In this document: positions 10,763 through 22,632 of the stretch, piece after piece
How positions within the stretch are numbered: position 1 is the stretch's first letter
Layout: the number at the start of each line of letters is the position of its first letter
Assembly (NCBI RefSeq): GCF_000350225.1
Contig: NW_005179062.1
Location: 47,634-111,633 of the forward strand
Reading direction: 5' to 3'
DNA: 64,000 nucleotides
Source of the DNA: Chondrus crispus
Taxonomy: Eukaryota > Rhodophyta > Florideophyceae > Gigartinales > Gigartinaceae
Notes under the pieces: generated by a model
The model's database searches: none
Told to the model about the DNA's origin: nothing
What the model saw: the letters and a program-made list of their open reading frames with translations, nothing else
Made by a program: the position numbers and the translations under genes

Positions 10763-12067
10763 ATGCCGCAAAATCCCTCCATTCCCGACCCCGCAGCTGC
10801 CCTTGACATTATTGCAGAGCATGCCGCGCGTCGCCAAGAAGATGTGGAGAAGTATGATAACTCTCCAGACCTTTCTGAAACCGACGACGTTTCAGAGAGC
10901 GATTGTCCAGTTCTGCAAACTTTCTTCGAAGAAAATGGAACTCAGGCAATCATGGATATGACCAATTTTACTTTCAACGAGTTTACAGGAATTTGGAACC
11001 ACCTCTCGGAGCACGTTCTGCAGCACTATAACACAGGAAGAGGCAGTAAATCTCCCATAAAAGCGAAGGATCTCGTTTTTATGACATTCGCAGTTCTGAA
11101 GCACCGTGCCAAGTGGGACATGATGGCCTATTTATTTGGAATGAAAGCACCAATATTTGAGAAAAGAATTAACAAGATGATTCACATTATTTCGGACTAC
11201 GCGTATCAAAAGTTTGTTGTTCATTATGAACAACGTTACACAATGTCCAGGCTCATAACCGAGAAGAAAACATTTCGGAAATTTCAGATGTGTCGTTATG
11301 CCAGTGATGTGACGTTTCAGCAAAGCTTCCGTCCCGGTGGCTCACTTGAAGAATCAAAGAAATTCTTCTCTGGAAAGCACAAACTTTACGGCTTTAAGGT
11401 CGAAGTTTCTGTATTACCAAATGGAATTTCCATCAATTCAAGCAACCACTACCCTGGCTCTGTCTCGGACATAGAAATAATGCGAAAAAATATTTGGGTT
11501 TCATGTTGACGCGTTTGAAAAATCAAGCGAGGAGAAGGCCATCGTGGCCATCGGCAACGTGGTGGACGAGCACGAAGATAGTTGGGCGGTGCTTCTCGAT
11601 AAGGGACTCACAGGCATTGACGGAGAAATACGTGCGATACTGCCCAAAAAGAAGCCACGAGGCGGCATTTTGACCGCGTCTGACAAGCGCCAGAATGAGA
11701 ATCAAGCATCCTACCGCGTCGTGGTCGAAAATTTTTTGGGAGGCAGAGCACTCTTTGGTGTGTTGTGGCGAATAAGTACAGGTGGTCTGAGAGTTCTTAT
11801 GATATTATTTTTCGACTGACGCTTGCTTTCACAAACTTACATATCCGGTGGCATCCAATTCGAGACGCAGACGAGAAAACGTACGAAAGGTACGTTAAAT
11901 GTCTGCACGAAATTGCGGAAACTGGTGTTAGGAAACGCAAAAGAGCCCAAGCTTCCTATCGCAAGCGCAGAAGGCGTGTTATGGAGCGTTGTGTGCGGGG
12001 GCGCGATGAAGAGGAGAATGCTGGTCATTTGTTGGATGATGAAGACGAGGAGGAGGAGAGCGCCTGA
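10763..12067 (+). pseudogene. DDE transposase with two homopolymer frameshifts
   Basis: The ATG-initiated frame begins with an acidic tail and a helical region (FTFNEFTGIWNHLSEHV, probably DNA-binding). A DDE-type nuclease fold follows: YASDVTFQ (first Asp), a GKHKLYGFKVEV strand, YPGSVSD, then DKGLTG and VENFFGR (probable Glu). It ends in a very basic and then acidic tail. The reading frame shifts at an A6 run (11485-11490) and shifts back at a T6 run (11732-11737). The family resembles DDE_Tnp_4 (Harbinger/IS5-like) nucleases; the exact superfamily is uncertain. It lies divergently from the Myb-like remnant, which could have been its partner gene. Confidence 0.75.
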
Positions 12068-13469
12068 TCAACTGTACTCGAGACTCTCTCGCCCGGCGCT
12101 AGACGCCCTCTCCCCCGCTCCGCTGAAACGCGTATCGGCCCCAGCAAGCGAGTGTCATTCTTGCGTGCTATTCTTGCAGCCACTCTGCTTCCCGCCCTTG
12201 TCAAACCCCCCCGATATCCCGGAACGGACACCGGCGGCCGCGATGCAGAAACTACAGCCATCCACAACTACTAAAATCCGTGTCTGTGTGTCTGTCTGTA
12301 TGTCCTTGCGCTCCCGCGTTGCCATTGGCGCACGGGGGCGGCGCCGCGGTGACAAGTGGCGGCCACGTGCGGGGCGGCCTGTGGCGACATGTGGTGGTTT
12401 TTTCACAGGCCAGGCCGCCACGGGGACACGTGGCGTGACAAGTGGCGACACGTGGCGGTAAAATTAATTTTATTTTGAATTTCGAACTGTTACACCAATG
12501 CCGCACTACAGTAGCGTGCCGGTGACAAGTGGCTACACGTGGCGGCGCCCCTGGTGACAAGTGGCGGTGAGGCGAAAGCGCGCACGAATAGAAACGTTTT
12601 TTACATAGCGGCACGTCGGCAGCACAGTACCGGCTTTCGAGTTCAACAACTTTCAGCAAATTTTCACCACGTGACGGCTCCGTGGTAGCGTGGTGACCAG
12701 AGTCTGGGCAAAGCAGCGATCGTGATTCTATGCCGGCTTAGTAGTGGGTTGAATACGGCATTCCCCGCGAAAAGTTTACCGGATTGCTTGACGGCATCCG
12801 GATAGTCCCTAGGGGCAATTGCGCTTTGCTTTTAGTAAAGCGTGGTAGTCTGCCGCTGTGCAGGAAGCCTAATCCGATAGCGCACCATTTCTTGGTGTTG
12901 TAGTATCGAGCTCGGAACAACGGCCTCCGCAGAGCAATCTGCGGACGTCGGACTGACGTTGTTTTCAACGTCGACAACGAAGACCAAACGCAGCCTCCGT
13001 CAAACTATAGAGGCTGCAAGAACACCCAGTGTAGGTGCCGTTAGGGCTTAGGAAACCTAACCACCGCACTGAGGGCAAAGGGAGCGCGCGTACTTAGCGA
13101 CCCCGGCGGGAAGAGCCTTGCAAGAGGTTCTTTCTAATACCGGGCTCCCTGGGAGTAGAAATAGACAAGGTGGTCGTACTCTGAGTATAATTAATACTGT
13201 ACCCTGTGTATAATAGGACCATTAGTCTATTTCTATTTCTATTTCGTTTTTGGTTCTTTTGAATCACGGGATAGTACAAGACAATAAAGGCTCTATATTG
13301 TTACTCTTTTGCTAAGTGCTCTTGCGGACGACCTAGCTGGCTGACGTTGCGTTTAGACCTTTGAGGACTGCTTGCTACGACTCATTGCGATCTACAACGG
13401 ACCCCTCGCACTTGCGTCAACCCTAGCTGCACTTGCAGGGATAACACTAGCGCGCTGAGCAGAACATAA
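12068..13469. other. Gene-free region before Helitron ORF
   Basis: It holds a cluster of GTGACAAGTGGC / ACACGTGGC repeats (12348-12565) and, further on, an LTR-like AT-rich stretch with AATAAAGG near 13283. No gene was found. The 5' terminus of the Helitron should lie here, but no TC start next to an A/T insertion site could be fixed. Confidence 0.4.
12348..12565 (+). repeat. Dispersed repeats containing G-box-like ACACGTGGC
   Basis: GTGACAAGTGGC occurs at about 12348, 12436, 12520 and 12552, in two cases followed by ACACGTGGCGG. These are short degenerate direct repeats. ACACGTGGC matches the plant G-box/ABRE core, but no gene with a nearby start lies directly downstream, so a regulatory role is only possible. 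Confidence 0.5.
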
Positions 13470-16400
13470 ATGGCGGGAACAGCGGGCGAAGACGTGGCAG
13501 AGGCAAGACGGCAGCAAAGAAACGCGCGTGAAAGGGAAAGAAGAGCGCAAGAGTCTGAATCTGACGCTCAAGCACGTCGTGAGGCACGTCGAGCCCGTGC
13601 GAGAATCCGGACGGGGCAACAAACCGAATCTCAGAGGGAAGCGCGTCGTCAAGGCGACCGTGAACGTACTGCAGCACAAAGAGCAGCAGAGACGTCTGAG
13701 CAGCGCGAGGAGCGTCTCCGTCGACTGAGGGAGAGAGCCAGGGCGCGCAGAGCGGGAGGAACCACCCCCCTCCGAAATGCATGGCGCGAAGCGGATCGCA
13801 TTGCGACACGATGCGCTAGAGCGGAGGAATGTACTCCTATTCGTGACGGGCGGCGAGAATCGGATCTTATTGCAACGCAAAGAGGCCGAGCCGAGGAAAA
13901 TACTCCACTGAGATCTTCGAGACAGGAGTCGAATCGCTTGGCAATCCGACAAGCGAGAGCTGTGGATATATCCCCCGTCATAGCTGCGCGGCAAAGATCC
14001 GACCGCCAGGCTCGAAGTGCCTCTCGACAGCTCTTCCCTCTACTACCCGAGTCCTCTCCGTCGTACCGCGATCTCGGCATGATCCGTGTTGAGTGTTCGC
14101 ACTGCAAAGCTCTGCATTTCGTCCAAGAACGCATCGGGAGCAGCTCTGCCGCAAGGCCCTTTTTTCCACATGCTGTGGGAAGGGGAAGCTGTCATTGCCG
14201 CTTCTCCCCGACCCGCCAGCTGTTCTGCGCTCTCTTCTCATCGATGATACTCCAAGGGCCCGCAGCTTCCGTAAGAACATTCGAGCATACAATGTAGCGC
14301 TATCGATGGCATCCGTGGTCGCCAAATGGGTGAACAGAGGTCCCGGTCCTTCTAATTTTAACCCCACAATGACGATGCAGGGCGGGATGTACCATTACAT
14401 GGGTCCCATGATTCCATCCGAAGGGCGGGCGCCTTCCTATGCTTCCGTTTACATTCATGACACTAACTACGCCACCCAGACGCGCACAAGGCTTGGAAAC
14501 TCTAGACAACTGGAAGAGGCACTGATGACGCAACTGACACACATGCTGCACGAATGCAACCCCTACGTGCAGACTTTTCTATGTATGCGAGAATGGGCTC
14601 AATCTCCTCACAACAACACTCCTGCCACGTACCAGATGGTCATCCATGACGACCGCAGGCCAAGTCATGAGCACGTGCGCCGGTACAATTGTCCCGAAGC
14701 TTCTGAAGTCGCCGCATTGATCCCTGGAAATGAAGACGGAGAGATTGGGCGAAGATATATCGTCGTGCGCAGGAGACGGACTCTGAACAGTAACGGGAAC
14801 GAAGTGCTGGATCCGATTTCAGTCAGTCATCGCGCATACGATCCATTGAGTTACGTGCTTTTGTTCCCGAACGGTAGAGATGGATGGTATCCAGAGCTTC
14901 GATTCTCCAGTGTTCAAGACGGCAGACGTACCAAGATTACTCCGATGATGTACTACGGATGGCATTTGTTCGAAAGAGCTGGCGAGTTCAGCACAATCTT
15001 GCACGCAGCACGACTATTTCAGCAATACTTGGTTGACCAGTTCTGCAAAGTGGAGGCAGAAAGGCTTTCTTATCTCCGCCGCAACCAGACACAACTTCGA
15101 GCCGCCGACTACACCTCACTCGGCGACAGCCTAGGAGACTCCGGTCGTGCTGAAGATGAAGCCGATGCCGTGCGTGCGGGACCACTGTTCATTCTCCCTT
15201 CCACGTACATTGGAGGTGACCGCTATATGAGGCAGCAGATGCACGACATCATTGCTATATCGAACCAAATTGGCCACCCGGACATCTTCCTCACCATGAC
15301 ATGCAACCCAAGCTGGCCGAAGATCACAAGAGCCCTACTGCCGAACCAAACGCCTCAGGACAGACCGGATCTGTGCGCACGTGTGGTTCGTCTGAAAATG
15401 AAAGATCTCATGTCCTTGGTCATCAACGAAGAAGTATTCGGAACCGTTGTTGCCCATGTACGAGTCATCGAGTTTCAGAAACGCGGTCTTCCCCACGCTC
15501 ACGTAGTATTTTTCCTAGATGAAGTCTCCAAGAATGATCTGCGTACTCCCGAAAACGTCGACCGCATTATCTCTGCCGATATCCTGTCTGCCCAAGATCC
15601 AGAACTCCAAGAGGTCGTGCTCAAGCATACGATTCACAATCCATGTGGAGAACACAATCCAACAGCTGTGTGCATGGGCGAGCGGTACTGCAGGAAAGGG
15701 TTTCCAAAATCGTTCAAACACGAAACCAGCCAGTCCGACAGTGAGTACCACATCACGTACCGAAGAAGGGCACCCTCTGCAGGTGGCGTCTCCATCGAGC
15801 GATCCTCCCGTATTGGCCGACGACAGCAACCCGTCGTGGTAGACAACTCCTGGGTCGTTCCCCACAGTCCTGTGCTTCTACGTTCATTCGCTTGCCATTT
15901 GAATGTTGAACTCTGCGTGTCACGCGTTGGCGGAATCAAGTACCTCTTCAAGTATGTGTGCAAGGGACAAGACCGAGTGACCATGGAAATCACTGCCGAG
16001 AACGAGCGCTACGACGAGATCTCCAACTTCCAAGATGCCAGATACGTTTCGGCATCGGAGGCCGCATGGAGGTTATTCTCCTTTGACATTGTAGACCGCA
16101 ATCCTCCAGTAGTCAGGCTTGCAGTGCATCTGCCCAACCACCACACGGTGTACTTTGAGGAAGGGCGAGAGCAGGAGGCGGCGCTTCGACCAGCAACACG
16201 CACGAAGCTGACCGAGTGGTTTAAAGCCAACGAGAAGTACCCAAGCGCGCGGCATATTCGGTACCACAAGTTTCCAAGGTACTTCACGTGGAAGACACAC
16301 ACCAAGTCATGGAGTCCAAGAGCAACCCTGCGAAGACGGAACGCCAGCAGCGAAGAGGAAGCCTACGATTTCAGTGGTACAGGTGTCAACGTAGTCGGTC

Positions 16401-18424
16401 GAATCTACACTGTCAGTCCGAGGGAGGGTGAGCGCTACTTTCTTCGCCTCCTCCTCACACAAGTGCCAGGTGCAACATCCTTCGAGAACTTGCGAAATAT
16501 GGACGGCGAGCAGTGCACCAGCTTCCGACAAGCTTGCTTACGACTCGGTTTGCTGGCCGACGATGACGAGTGGAAGCACGCAATCCGAGATTCATTCCGG
16601 TCAAGCTTCGTTCCTCTTTCTCATCTGTTTGCTACGATTCTGGCACACTGCCAGCCTTCGGACCCTTTCTCGCTGTGGAACGACCACCTGGACATGTTTC
16701 TCACCGATATTCGCAATCGTGCACGCGGACAACCCATTCGAAGACAGCAGCTTCGCGATGATCACCACGCCACATCTTACGTGCTTCGAGAGGTACAGGA
16801 GGCCCTGCAGACCGTGCGTTCCGACTGGACGCTCGAAAACTTCGGACTCCCACTGCCCGATGACAGCCTTCCGGCTTTGGAACAGCAAAACGAGATCGAG
16901 ACCCCCGAAGCAAGAGCGCAGCAGTGGGAAGAGCGACTACAGACGTCGTTGCCGCTGTTGAACACAAATCAACGCCATGCCTTTGACGAAATAGTGGGCT
17001 CCATGCTTCCAGGCGTATCCGTCTCTGCATTGCTTCAAGGATCCTCAAGCGCCGTGGCCGGACCTTCTATGCCGACACGAAGTGGTCGTCTCTTCTTCCT
17101 CGATGCTCCTGGCGGAAGAGGCAAAACATTCGTGCTCAGCGCCATTCAAGACTTCCTTCGTACGCGCCGTAAGCAAGTCATCGCTGTCGCTACGTCTGCT
17201 GTTGCTGCTGTGTTGCTCGACGGTGGACGCACCGCTCATTCCGTGTTCAAGGTTCCCATTCCTGTATCTGCCGAAAGCACGTGCAGCTTCTCCGCAAACT
17301 CCGACACTGGCCGTACACTGCAACAAGTCGATCTCATCGTATGGGACGAGATCGTCATGTGCCATCGACATTGCATTGAGACTGTCGATCGCTCCCTTCG
17401 CGACTTGATGCAAACCGACCGGCCCTTCGGAGGAAAGTTCCTCGTGCTCGCTGGAGACTTTAGACAAATCCTTCCCGTCGTTCCGGGCGGGTCCCGAGGT
17501 CAAATCGTGAGCGCGTGCGTCAAGGCTTCCCCGCTGTATCGAGAGTGCCGATTCCTGCGCCTTACCGAGAACATGCGCCTTGCTGCTCTCCGAGCGGACC
17601 CTGCAGCAGATTTGGAGGCTCTCAACTTTCCAGAGTTTCTCCTCAGCGTCTGGGAAGGCAGACTTAACGGCGAACAGCGCCCGGAATGGATCTCACTACC
17701 ACAGTCGGTTGCGTTCGAGCATACCATCCGCAATTTATGCCTCAAGGTCTTCCAAGGGATTCGAGACAATCACGCCGACCCTGTCTGGCTCACCAAGCGC
17801 GTTATACTCACCACAAAGAACAGGCCGCTCGAGGAAGTCAACGAGGTCATCGGCAACATGATTCCGGGACCGTGTCGAACGTATTTGAGCGCAGAAAAGG
17901 TCGAGAACGAAGACACCAACGCGCTAATCTGTCCCACAGAAATGCTCAACACCTTGACCGCCGGATCTGCTCTACCGGACCACAAGCTCAAGCTCAAGAA
18001 AAGCTTCATCGTCATGCTTCTGCGCAATCTCGATCCCGCTATCGGTCACGTCAACGGCGCGCGATATGTCATCGAGAACATGACTAACAACCTGCTCTTT
18101 CTACGCGTTACCACCGGGTCACACCAAGGCAACAGACTGTGTCTTCCTCGAATGCCCTGCGGACCAGGAGACGACAACTTTCCCATCCCTGGCTTCACCC
18201 GAACGCACTTCCCCATTCGCACGTGCTTCGCCCTTACAACGAACAAAGCGCAAGGCCAATCCTTCGGTGGCCGCATTGGTCTCGACTTACGAGATCACTG
18301 CTTCTCGCACGGTCAACTCTACGTCGCACTATCAAGGACTACTCACCCAGGGAACGTCACTGTCCTCACTCGAGAGTCCAATGAAACAACGCGAAACATA
18401 GTGTACCCCGAGGTCCTTCAGTAG
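13470..18424 (+). pseudogene. Helitron RepHel protein (HUH endonuclease plus Pif1 helicase), one frameshift
   Basis: The ATG-initiated N-terminus is a highly charged Arg/Glu-rich repeat region (about 200 residues). A cysteine-rich Helitron N-terminal motif (CSHCKALHF...CCGKGK) follows. The Rep domain shows the HUH motif in RGLPHAHVVFF (about 15490) and two tyrosines in KYLFKYVCKG (about 15945). The Pif1-type helicase shows Walker A APGGRGKT (about 17105), LIVWDEI (about 17335), GDFRQILPVV (about 17455) and NKAQGQSF (about 18245). The reading frame shifts by one at a T6 run (14160-14165) within the Cys motif; otherwise about 1,650 residues are open. If the T6 indel is an assembly error, the gene would be intact. 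The protein would nick and unwind DNA for rolling-circle transposition. Confidence 0.9.
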
Positions 18425-18504
18425 TTACCAAAAAAAGTAAACGCCATTGTCTTTACATCTTTTCATTGCCACCCTTCCCAAATAGTGTTCCTCCACGCTT
18501 TCTT

Positions 18505-18533
18505 GGCTCGGCGCGCGAAGCGCGCACGGAGCC
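18505..18533 (+). repeat. Helitron 3' hairpin candidate
   Basis: GGCTC and GAGCC enclose GCGCGC-GAA-GCGCGC, a strong hairpin 80 bases past the RepHel stop. Helitrons end with such a hairpin about ten bases before their terminus. Confidence 0.6.
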
Positions 18534-18540
18534 CACTTGT

Positions 18541-19744
18541 TTACGTCTGAAATTATGGACGGTACATACAGCAAATCTACAGTGTAGTGTCTGAGCGGTT
18601 ATTGAGGTACATACGAATTTGCTAGGCTTTTGTACCTCAGAGCTCAATTACCATCATACAGTATGAACTCGAATGAGACCGAGTCTCTGACTAAAAACCC
18701 ACTTTCTTCCTCAAAACTCCTCCAACCCATGAAATGTCAATGAACTGAATCGCATGCCTATTGGGTACTGTGGATGCGTCATATTAGGGCGTTCACATCT
18801 GTCGATTATGCCGAACGCGACACAGGAAATGTGATTCAGACGCTAGTGCAATGTCAGAAAAAGCAAGAGCTCAGCACGCAACATTTTCAAATTTCCAATG
18901 CTCTGGTGAGAGAAACAGCTCTGGCCCTGGTAAGCGTAGTGAGTATTTGGTAGCTGAGAAGCAGTGGAGTTGCTCATTCAAAGAAGCCAGAAATAGAACA
19001 TAGATACATGGGCGACCGCTTGCTCTCAACGCAAGGCTCCTGATACTGTTCCCATTCATTTTTTCTGAGATAACAACTATTGTACTGAACCAACATGACA
19101 GGGGTAATTGTAATGCTTTGATTGCAAGGTTCTTCCTCCAAGGACCAGGCATTCGAGCTTGGCGGTTTTGGGTTTGACATCGCCAAGCAGAAGTGTTCGG
19201 CTGTCATAGTTACTAGTAACTTCTTTACAAGCGCACAGCAGCACTTCCAGGCCGGTTACAAGATTCTCGTTGACCGACACACCACACACTGCAGCTTGCA
19301 GTATTTCCTGAAGCCTGCAGAGCTTGGCGAAGTAGAAGCCGTTACGATCAGTTGTGTAAGAAAAGATTGCGGAAAGAACTTACACTCACTATAATACAGG
19401 GCTGTACAGAGGGTACAGAATCACTGCAGCACTGTACTGCTTGCTTACACCAGTAAAAATATGTGCGGTGCGGGTTTTTCGTGATTACTTTTTGGTGCGG
19501 CAATGGCAATGGCTAACCCTTGGAGATGGGCAGCTGGCATCTATGGGCAAAATGAATAATCACATCGCGTTCAACACCTTCCAATCACCATTGCCTCCTC
19601 CCATCTATAAACGTTACGTCAATTCCCTCGGCCCGACCCCAACAGGAAACCTGCCTCCATTTAAACATTCTCGGCCTCCACTTTACCCATCTGGCCAACC
19701 TGGCATCTGCGTAGCATTTCGGTCTTCTTGTACGCCCTCACCTC
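18541..19744. other. Gene-free region upstream of anoctamin
   Basis: No reading frame with a recognisable product. Both strands have scattered stops. The last few hundred bases, with a CT-rich stretch ahead of the ATG, are presumably the promoter and 5' UTR of the anoctamin gene. Confidence 0.5.
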
Positions 19745-21811
19745 ATGGACAGAGTTGGCTTGCGGCATCGCCTCGGTGCTACGAAAGCACCAGACCCGGT
19801 CTCAGATCAATCCAAGCGTCCGCCTTCATCCATTCCTGATGCAGAACCCAAGCCTTTGGACGAGCCGTACGAGGCAACCGTTGCCGCCGCTTTTATCAGT
19901 TCGAAAGGAACCGAACTGCTGCATTTCGCCAAACGAAAGGTCGAGGAGAGGGGGATTAAAACGAAGCTCGTCACCACTGAGGACAAGGAGCATAATGTTT
20001 TGCTTATGAGTCTTCCATCCGGCGAAATGATGAAGATTGCAGAAGAACTCGCGATCAGGAAAAGGGATCTTGAAGGATACGTACGAACCTTTCGCAGCGC
20101 GGATGTTGACATGTTCACAACGAATCCCGACGCGTCCGACTTGTTTACGCAGAGTGAACAAATCCTCCTCATCGAGTACTGCTTAGACAAGATTAAGCCG
20201 GATAATACGTTTGACGATGTTGTTGGAAATGAGAGCATTCTTGAGTGGTGTCAGCGCCAGCATTATCTAGAGGATGTGTTTCCTCTGCATCACCAGCAAT
20301 CCGCTAAGGATATCATGGCCGAGCTATCCTTCTCTTCCCCGCTTTACGATGTTGGTGGTATCTCCAAGCTTCAAGACTATTTTGGAGAGAAGGTGGCACT
20401 GTACTTTGCGTTTCTGACCTTTTATACAAAGACACTGGTATCATACGCCGTAGCAGGAATTGCGGTTACAGTCGCATCCACTTTTATGAATAGCAAGGCT
20501 GCATTGCTCTTATTCTTGTACAGCATTTTCGGTGCTTTGTGGGGTGCTTCGCTGATCAGTTTGTGGAAGAGGCGCAATATTGAGATTGTCTACATGTGGA
20601 CTTCTCTTATAATGGGAGATTCGTCGGATGAATCCCTTATGTCCATGACGAAAAAGGAAGATCTCAGAAACAAGTTCTTCGGCATAGAAGTTAGCCATCG
20701 CATAACTGGCGAGAAGATCACTGTATTTCCGAAACGTCAAAAGCTCGTACGGTACCTCCTTTCTGCTGTTGTTGTACTTTTTTCTCTCTTCGTGTCGTCG
20801 AAGCTGATGATGGCAGCCTTGGATTTTGAAGATACAATGAATCTGTGGCTTGAGGACAAAGCCCATCTGTACAAATGGTCTTCTCCGTTTATCATGAAGA
20901 GAATCGTTTTAAAGAACGTACCTCTGGGTCTTTACCTCGGGTGTTTGAATGTCTTGGACTTTGTGTATGGGCTTGTTGCTGAGAAGCTTACATTACAAGA
21001 AAACCACAAATATCACTCTGAGTATGAAAATAGCCTTGTTCTCAAACTAGTCCTATTCCAATTTCTCAACATGAACGCAGCGTATTTATACGTGGCTTTT
21101 ATCCGTCAAGACTACCTCCGACTTGCTTCATCCATTAGATCCGTTCTCATGATCGAACTCGTCATTGGGAATGTCAAAGAGACGATCGTCCCCATATTTT
21201 TAGCGAGACGGAAGAGGAAGGCAAAAATGGCTGAAGCTCTACAAAAGAAAAAGGAAGAAAATCCAGATCTGGCGGACACAGAACAGTTCGTGAGCTCTTC
21301 TGATCTTGATCCCATTTCAACTCAGCTTGATATGGACCCGTATGATGGCGTCTTCGGCGACTACTTTGAACTCGTACGGCAATTCTCTCAGATCACACTG
21401 TTCGCAGCTGCCTTCCCTTTGGGCGCTCTTCTGGCCTTGCTGAACAATTTCATCGAGATTTTCACAGATTCCTACAAGCTTGTCTACATGACGCGCAGGG
21501 CTTCTCCCAAGAGGGCTTTGAATATTGGAGCTTGGATTAGAGCATTTGAGTTTATCTCGATAACCTCCGTCTTGACCAACCTCGGCATCATCACAGTGAC
21601 AGCCAATTACGCCAGCGCTGTGGTGGGTAAGGGAACAAGCCAAACGGAGGAATATTTCTGGATGATTGTGGTCGAGCATGTTCTGCTTGTGGCACGTTTC
21701 GCCTTTATGACTCTGTTTGAAGGAATCCCATCTTGGGTGCGGGACCAAAGGGCAAAAGAGCGATTCTTGGCGTCGAAGAAAGACGCAGCCGGAGCTCCAA
21801 GTCCCAGCTGA
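19745..21811 (+). CDS. Anoctamin/TMEM16 family membrane protein
   Basis: The protein has 688 residues with a cytosolic N-terminal domain (about 1-215) and about ten membrane segments. Recognisable anoctamin blocks are the YFGEKVALYFAF entry to TM1, ENHKYHSEYENSLVLKLVLFQF leading into the conserved core (about 419-445), QITLFAAAFPLGALLALLNNFIEI (about 548-573) and the IGAW...LTNLGI segment. Acidic residues at FIEIFTD lie where Ca2+ is bound in known members. Anoctamins are Ca2+-activated lipid scramblases or anion channels of the plasma membrane or ER. The length is somewhat short for animal members and like fungal and plant ones. The gene is intronless with a single good ATG. Which activity it has cannot be told from sequence. 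Confidence 0.93.
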   Translation: MDRVGLRHRLGATKAPDPVSDQSKRPPSSIPDAEPKPLDEPYEATVAAAFISSKGTELLHFAKRKVEERGIKTKLVTTEDKEHNVLLMSLPSGEMMKIAEELAIRKRDLEGYVRTFRSADVDMFTTNPDASDLFTQSEQILLIEYCLDKIKPDNTFDDVVGNESILEWCQRQHYLEDVFPLHHQQSAKDIMAELSFSSPLYDVGGISKLQDYFGEKVALYFAFLTFYTKTLVSYAVAGIAVTVASTFMNSKAALLLFLYSIFGALWGASLISLWKRRNIEIVYMWTSLIMGDSSDESLMSMTKKEDLRNKFFGIEVSHRITGEKITVFPKRQKLVRYLLSAVVVLFSLFVSSKLMMAALDFEDTMNLWLEDKAHLYKWSSPFIMKRIVLKNVPLGLYLGCLNVLDFVYGLVAEKLTLQENHKYHSEYENSLVLKLVLFQFLNMNAAYLYVAFIRQDYLRLASSIRSVLMIELVIGNVKETIVPIFLARRKRKAKMAEALQKKKEENPDLADTEQFVSSSDLDPISTQLDMDPYDGVFGDYFELVRQFSQITLFAAAFPLGALLALLNNFIEIFTDSYKLVYMTRRASPKRALNIGAWIRAFEFISITSVLTNLGIITVTANYASAVVGKGTSQTEEYFWMIVVEHVLLVARFAFMTLFEGIPSWVRDQRAKERFLASKKDAAGAPSPS

Positions 21812-22632
21812 TCACCGAGACTAGGGTTGGTGAAATGATTCGATGCCACATCAGCTCTTTAGAACGCACCGCAACATGTACAAAGTGCAGAACTATGTTG
21901 GCCGCTATTTTGAAGTATGCTTGTCTCTTCTGTCGAAGGGCATGTACTGCACGGAACACTAGTAAAAGAGGTTGTTATTTGTAGAATGATTTATACTGAA
22001 TGGCTAGGTTAGAAGTGCCTTCGGAACTTGAAGTCAATTGGAGCCACCTCTAATGCGAAAGTCATGGCCGATAGGCTTTGCTGGCGGAGGTAAAGACGTG
22101 CGAGTTGTCGAAAATTGGAGAATATGTGTCGTTTTGGTTGTTATCGGCCAAACCTCGTCTGTCGTATCCATGATTCTCCAGGTCATGACCTGGCATGGAT
22201 GCGATGCGGCTATGTATTCATGCACATTCCAGTCTTGAAAGGGACGTCTGCGGCAAGTCTCAGTGTCAAATTTCTTTGCCGAGCAGGCTCCAAATAATGG
22301 TCCCATTTAAGCTGTTAACTGAGCTCTAACGTAGTACTCTGTACTGCCCAAATACATCGTTGCATTCAATGTTTTCCGCAAGTGAGTTTTACGAGACCGT
22401 AGCATTTACGACGAAGTCGTCAATTGCTTCGAGCCGAAACTGCTCACTTCAGCTTGTGCGACAATGTTCGACAAATTCCGTGACCTTGAACAGCCACTGT
22501 AGTGCGCGGCATGCTGCCGAGTATACTGTAGTTGTTAATTAAAACCTGAATATGTATTAATTATCGCTGTTGATATATCTCGCGGAGCCCTTTTCGCTCG
22601 TTCTCGATGAGATAATCTCCAATCCCGTGCCA
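21812..22632. other. Intergenic region, anoctamin to VTE6-like gene
   Basis: About 820 bases with no supported gene. It includes the anoctamin 3' UTR and the promoter side of the next gene. Confidence 0.5.

Larger units (their letters stand above)
13470..18540 (+). mobile_element. Autonomous-type Helitron (termini not fully resolved)
   Basis: It is defined by a Rep-helicase gene (13470-18424) followed about 80 bases later by a GC-rich hairpin (18505-18533), the structure expected just before a Helitron 3' end. The bases after the hairpin read CACTTG-T rather than the usual CTRR-T, so the exact end is uncertain. The 5' end was not located. Confidence 0.75.

Noticed and set aside
12899-13396. 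Possible solo LTR (TGTAG...CTACA, AT-rich with AATAAAGG)
   Set aside because: The ends fit, but the flanking five bases (GGTGT and ACGGA) are not a target duplication and there is no second copy in the window.
19122-19394. 90-codon frame upstream of anoctamin
   Set aside because: No ATG-supported start and no motif; likely non-coding.
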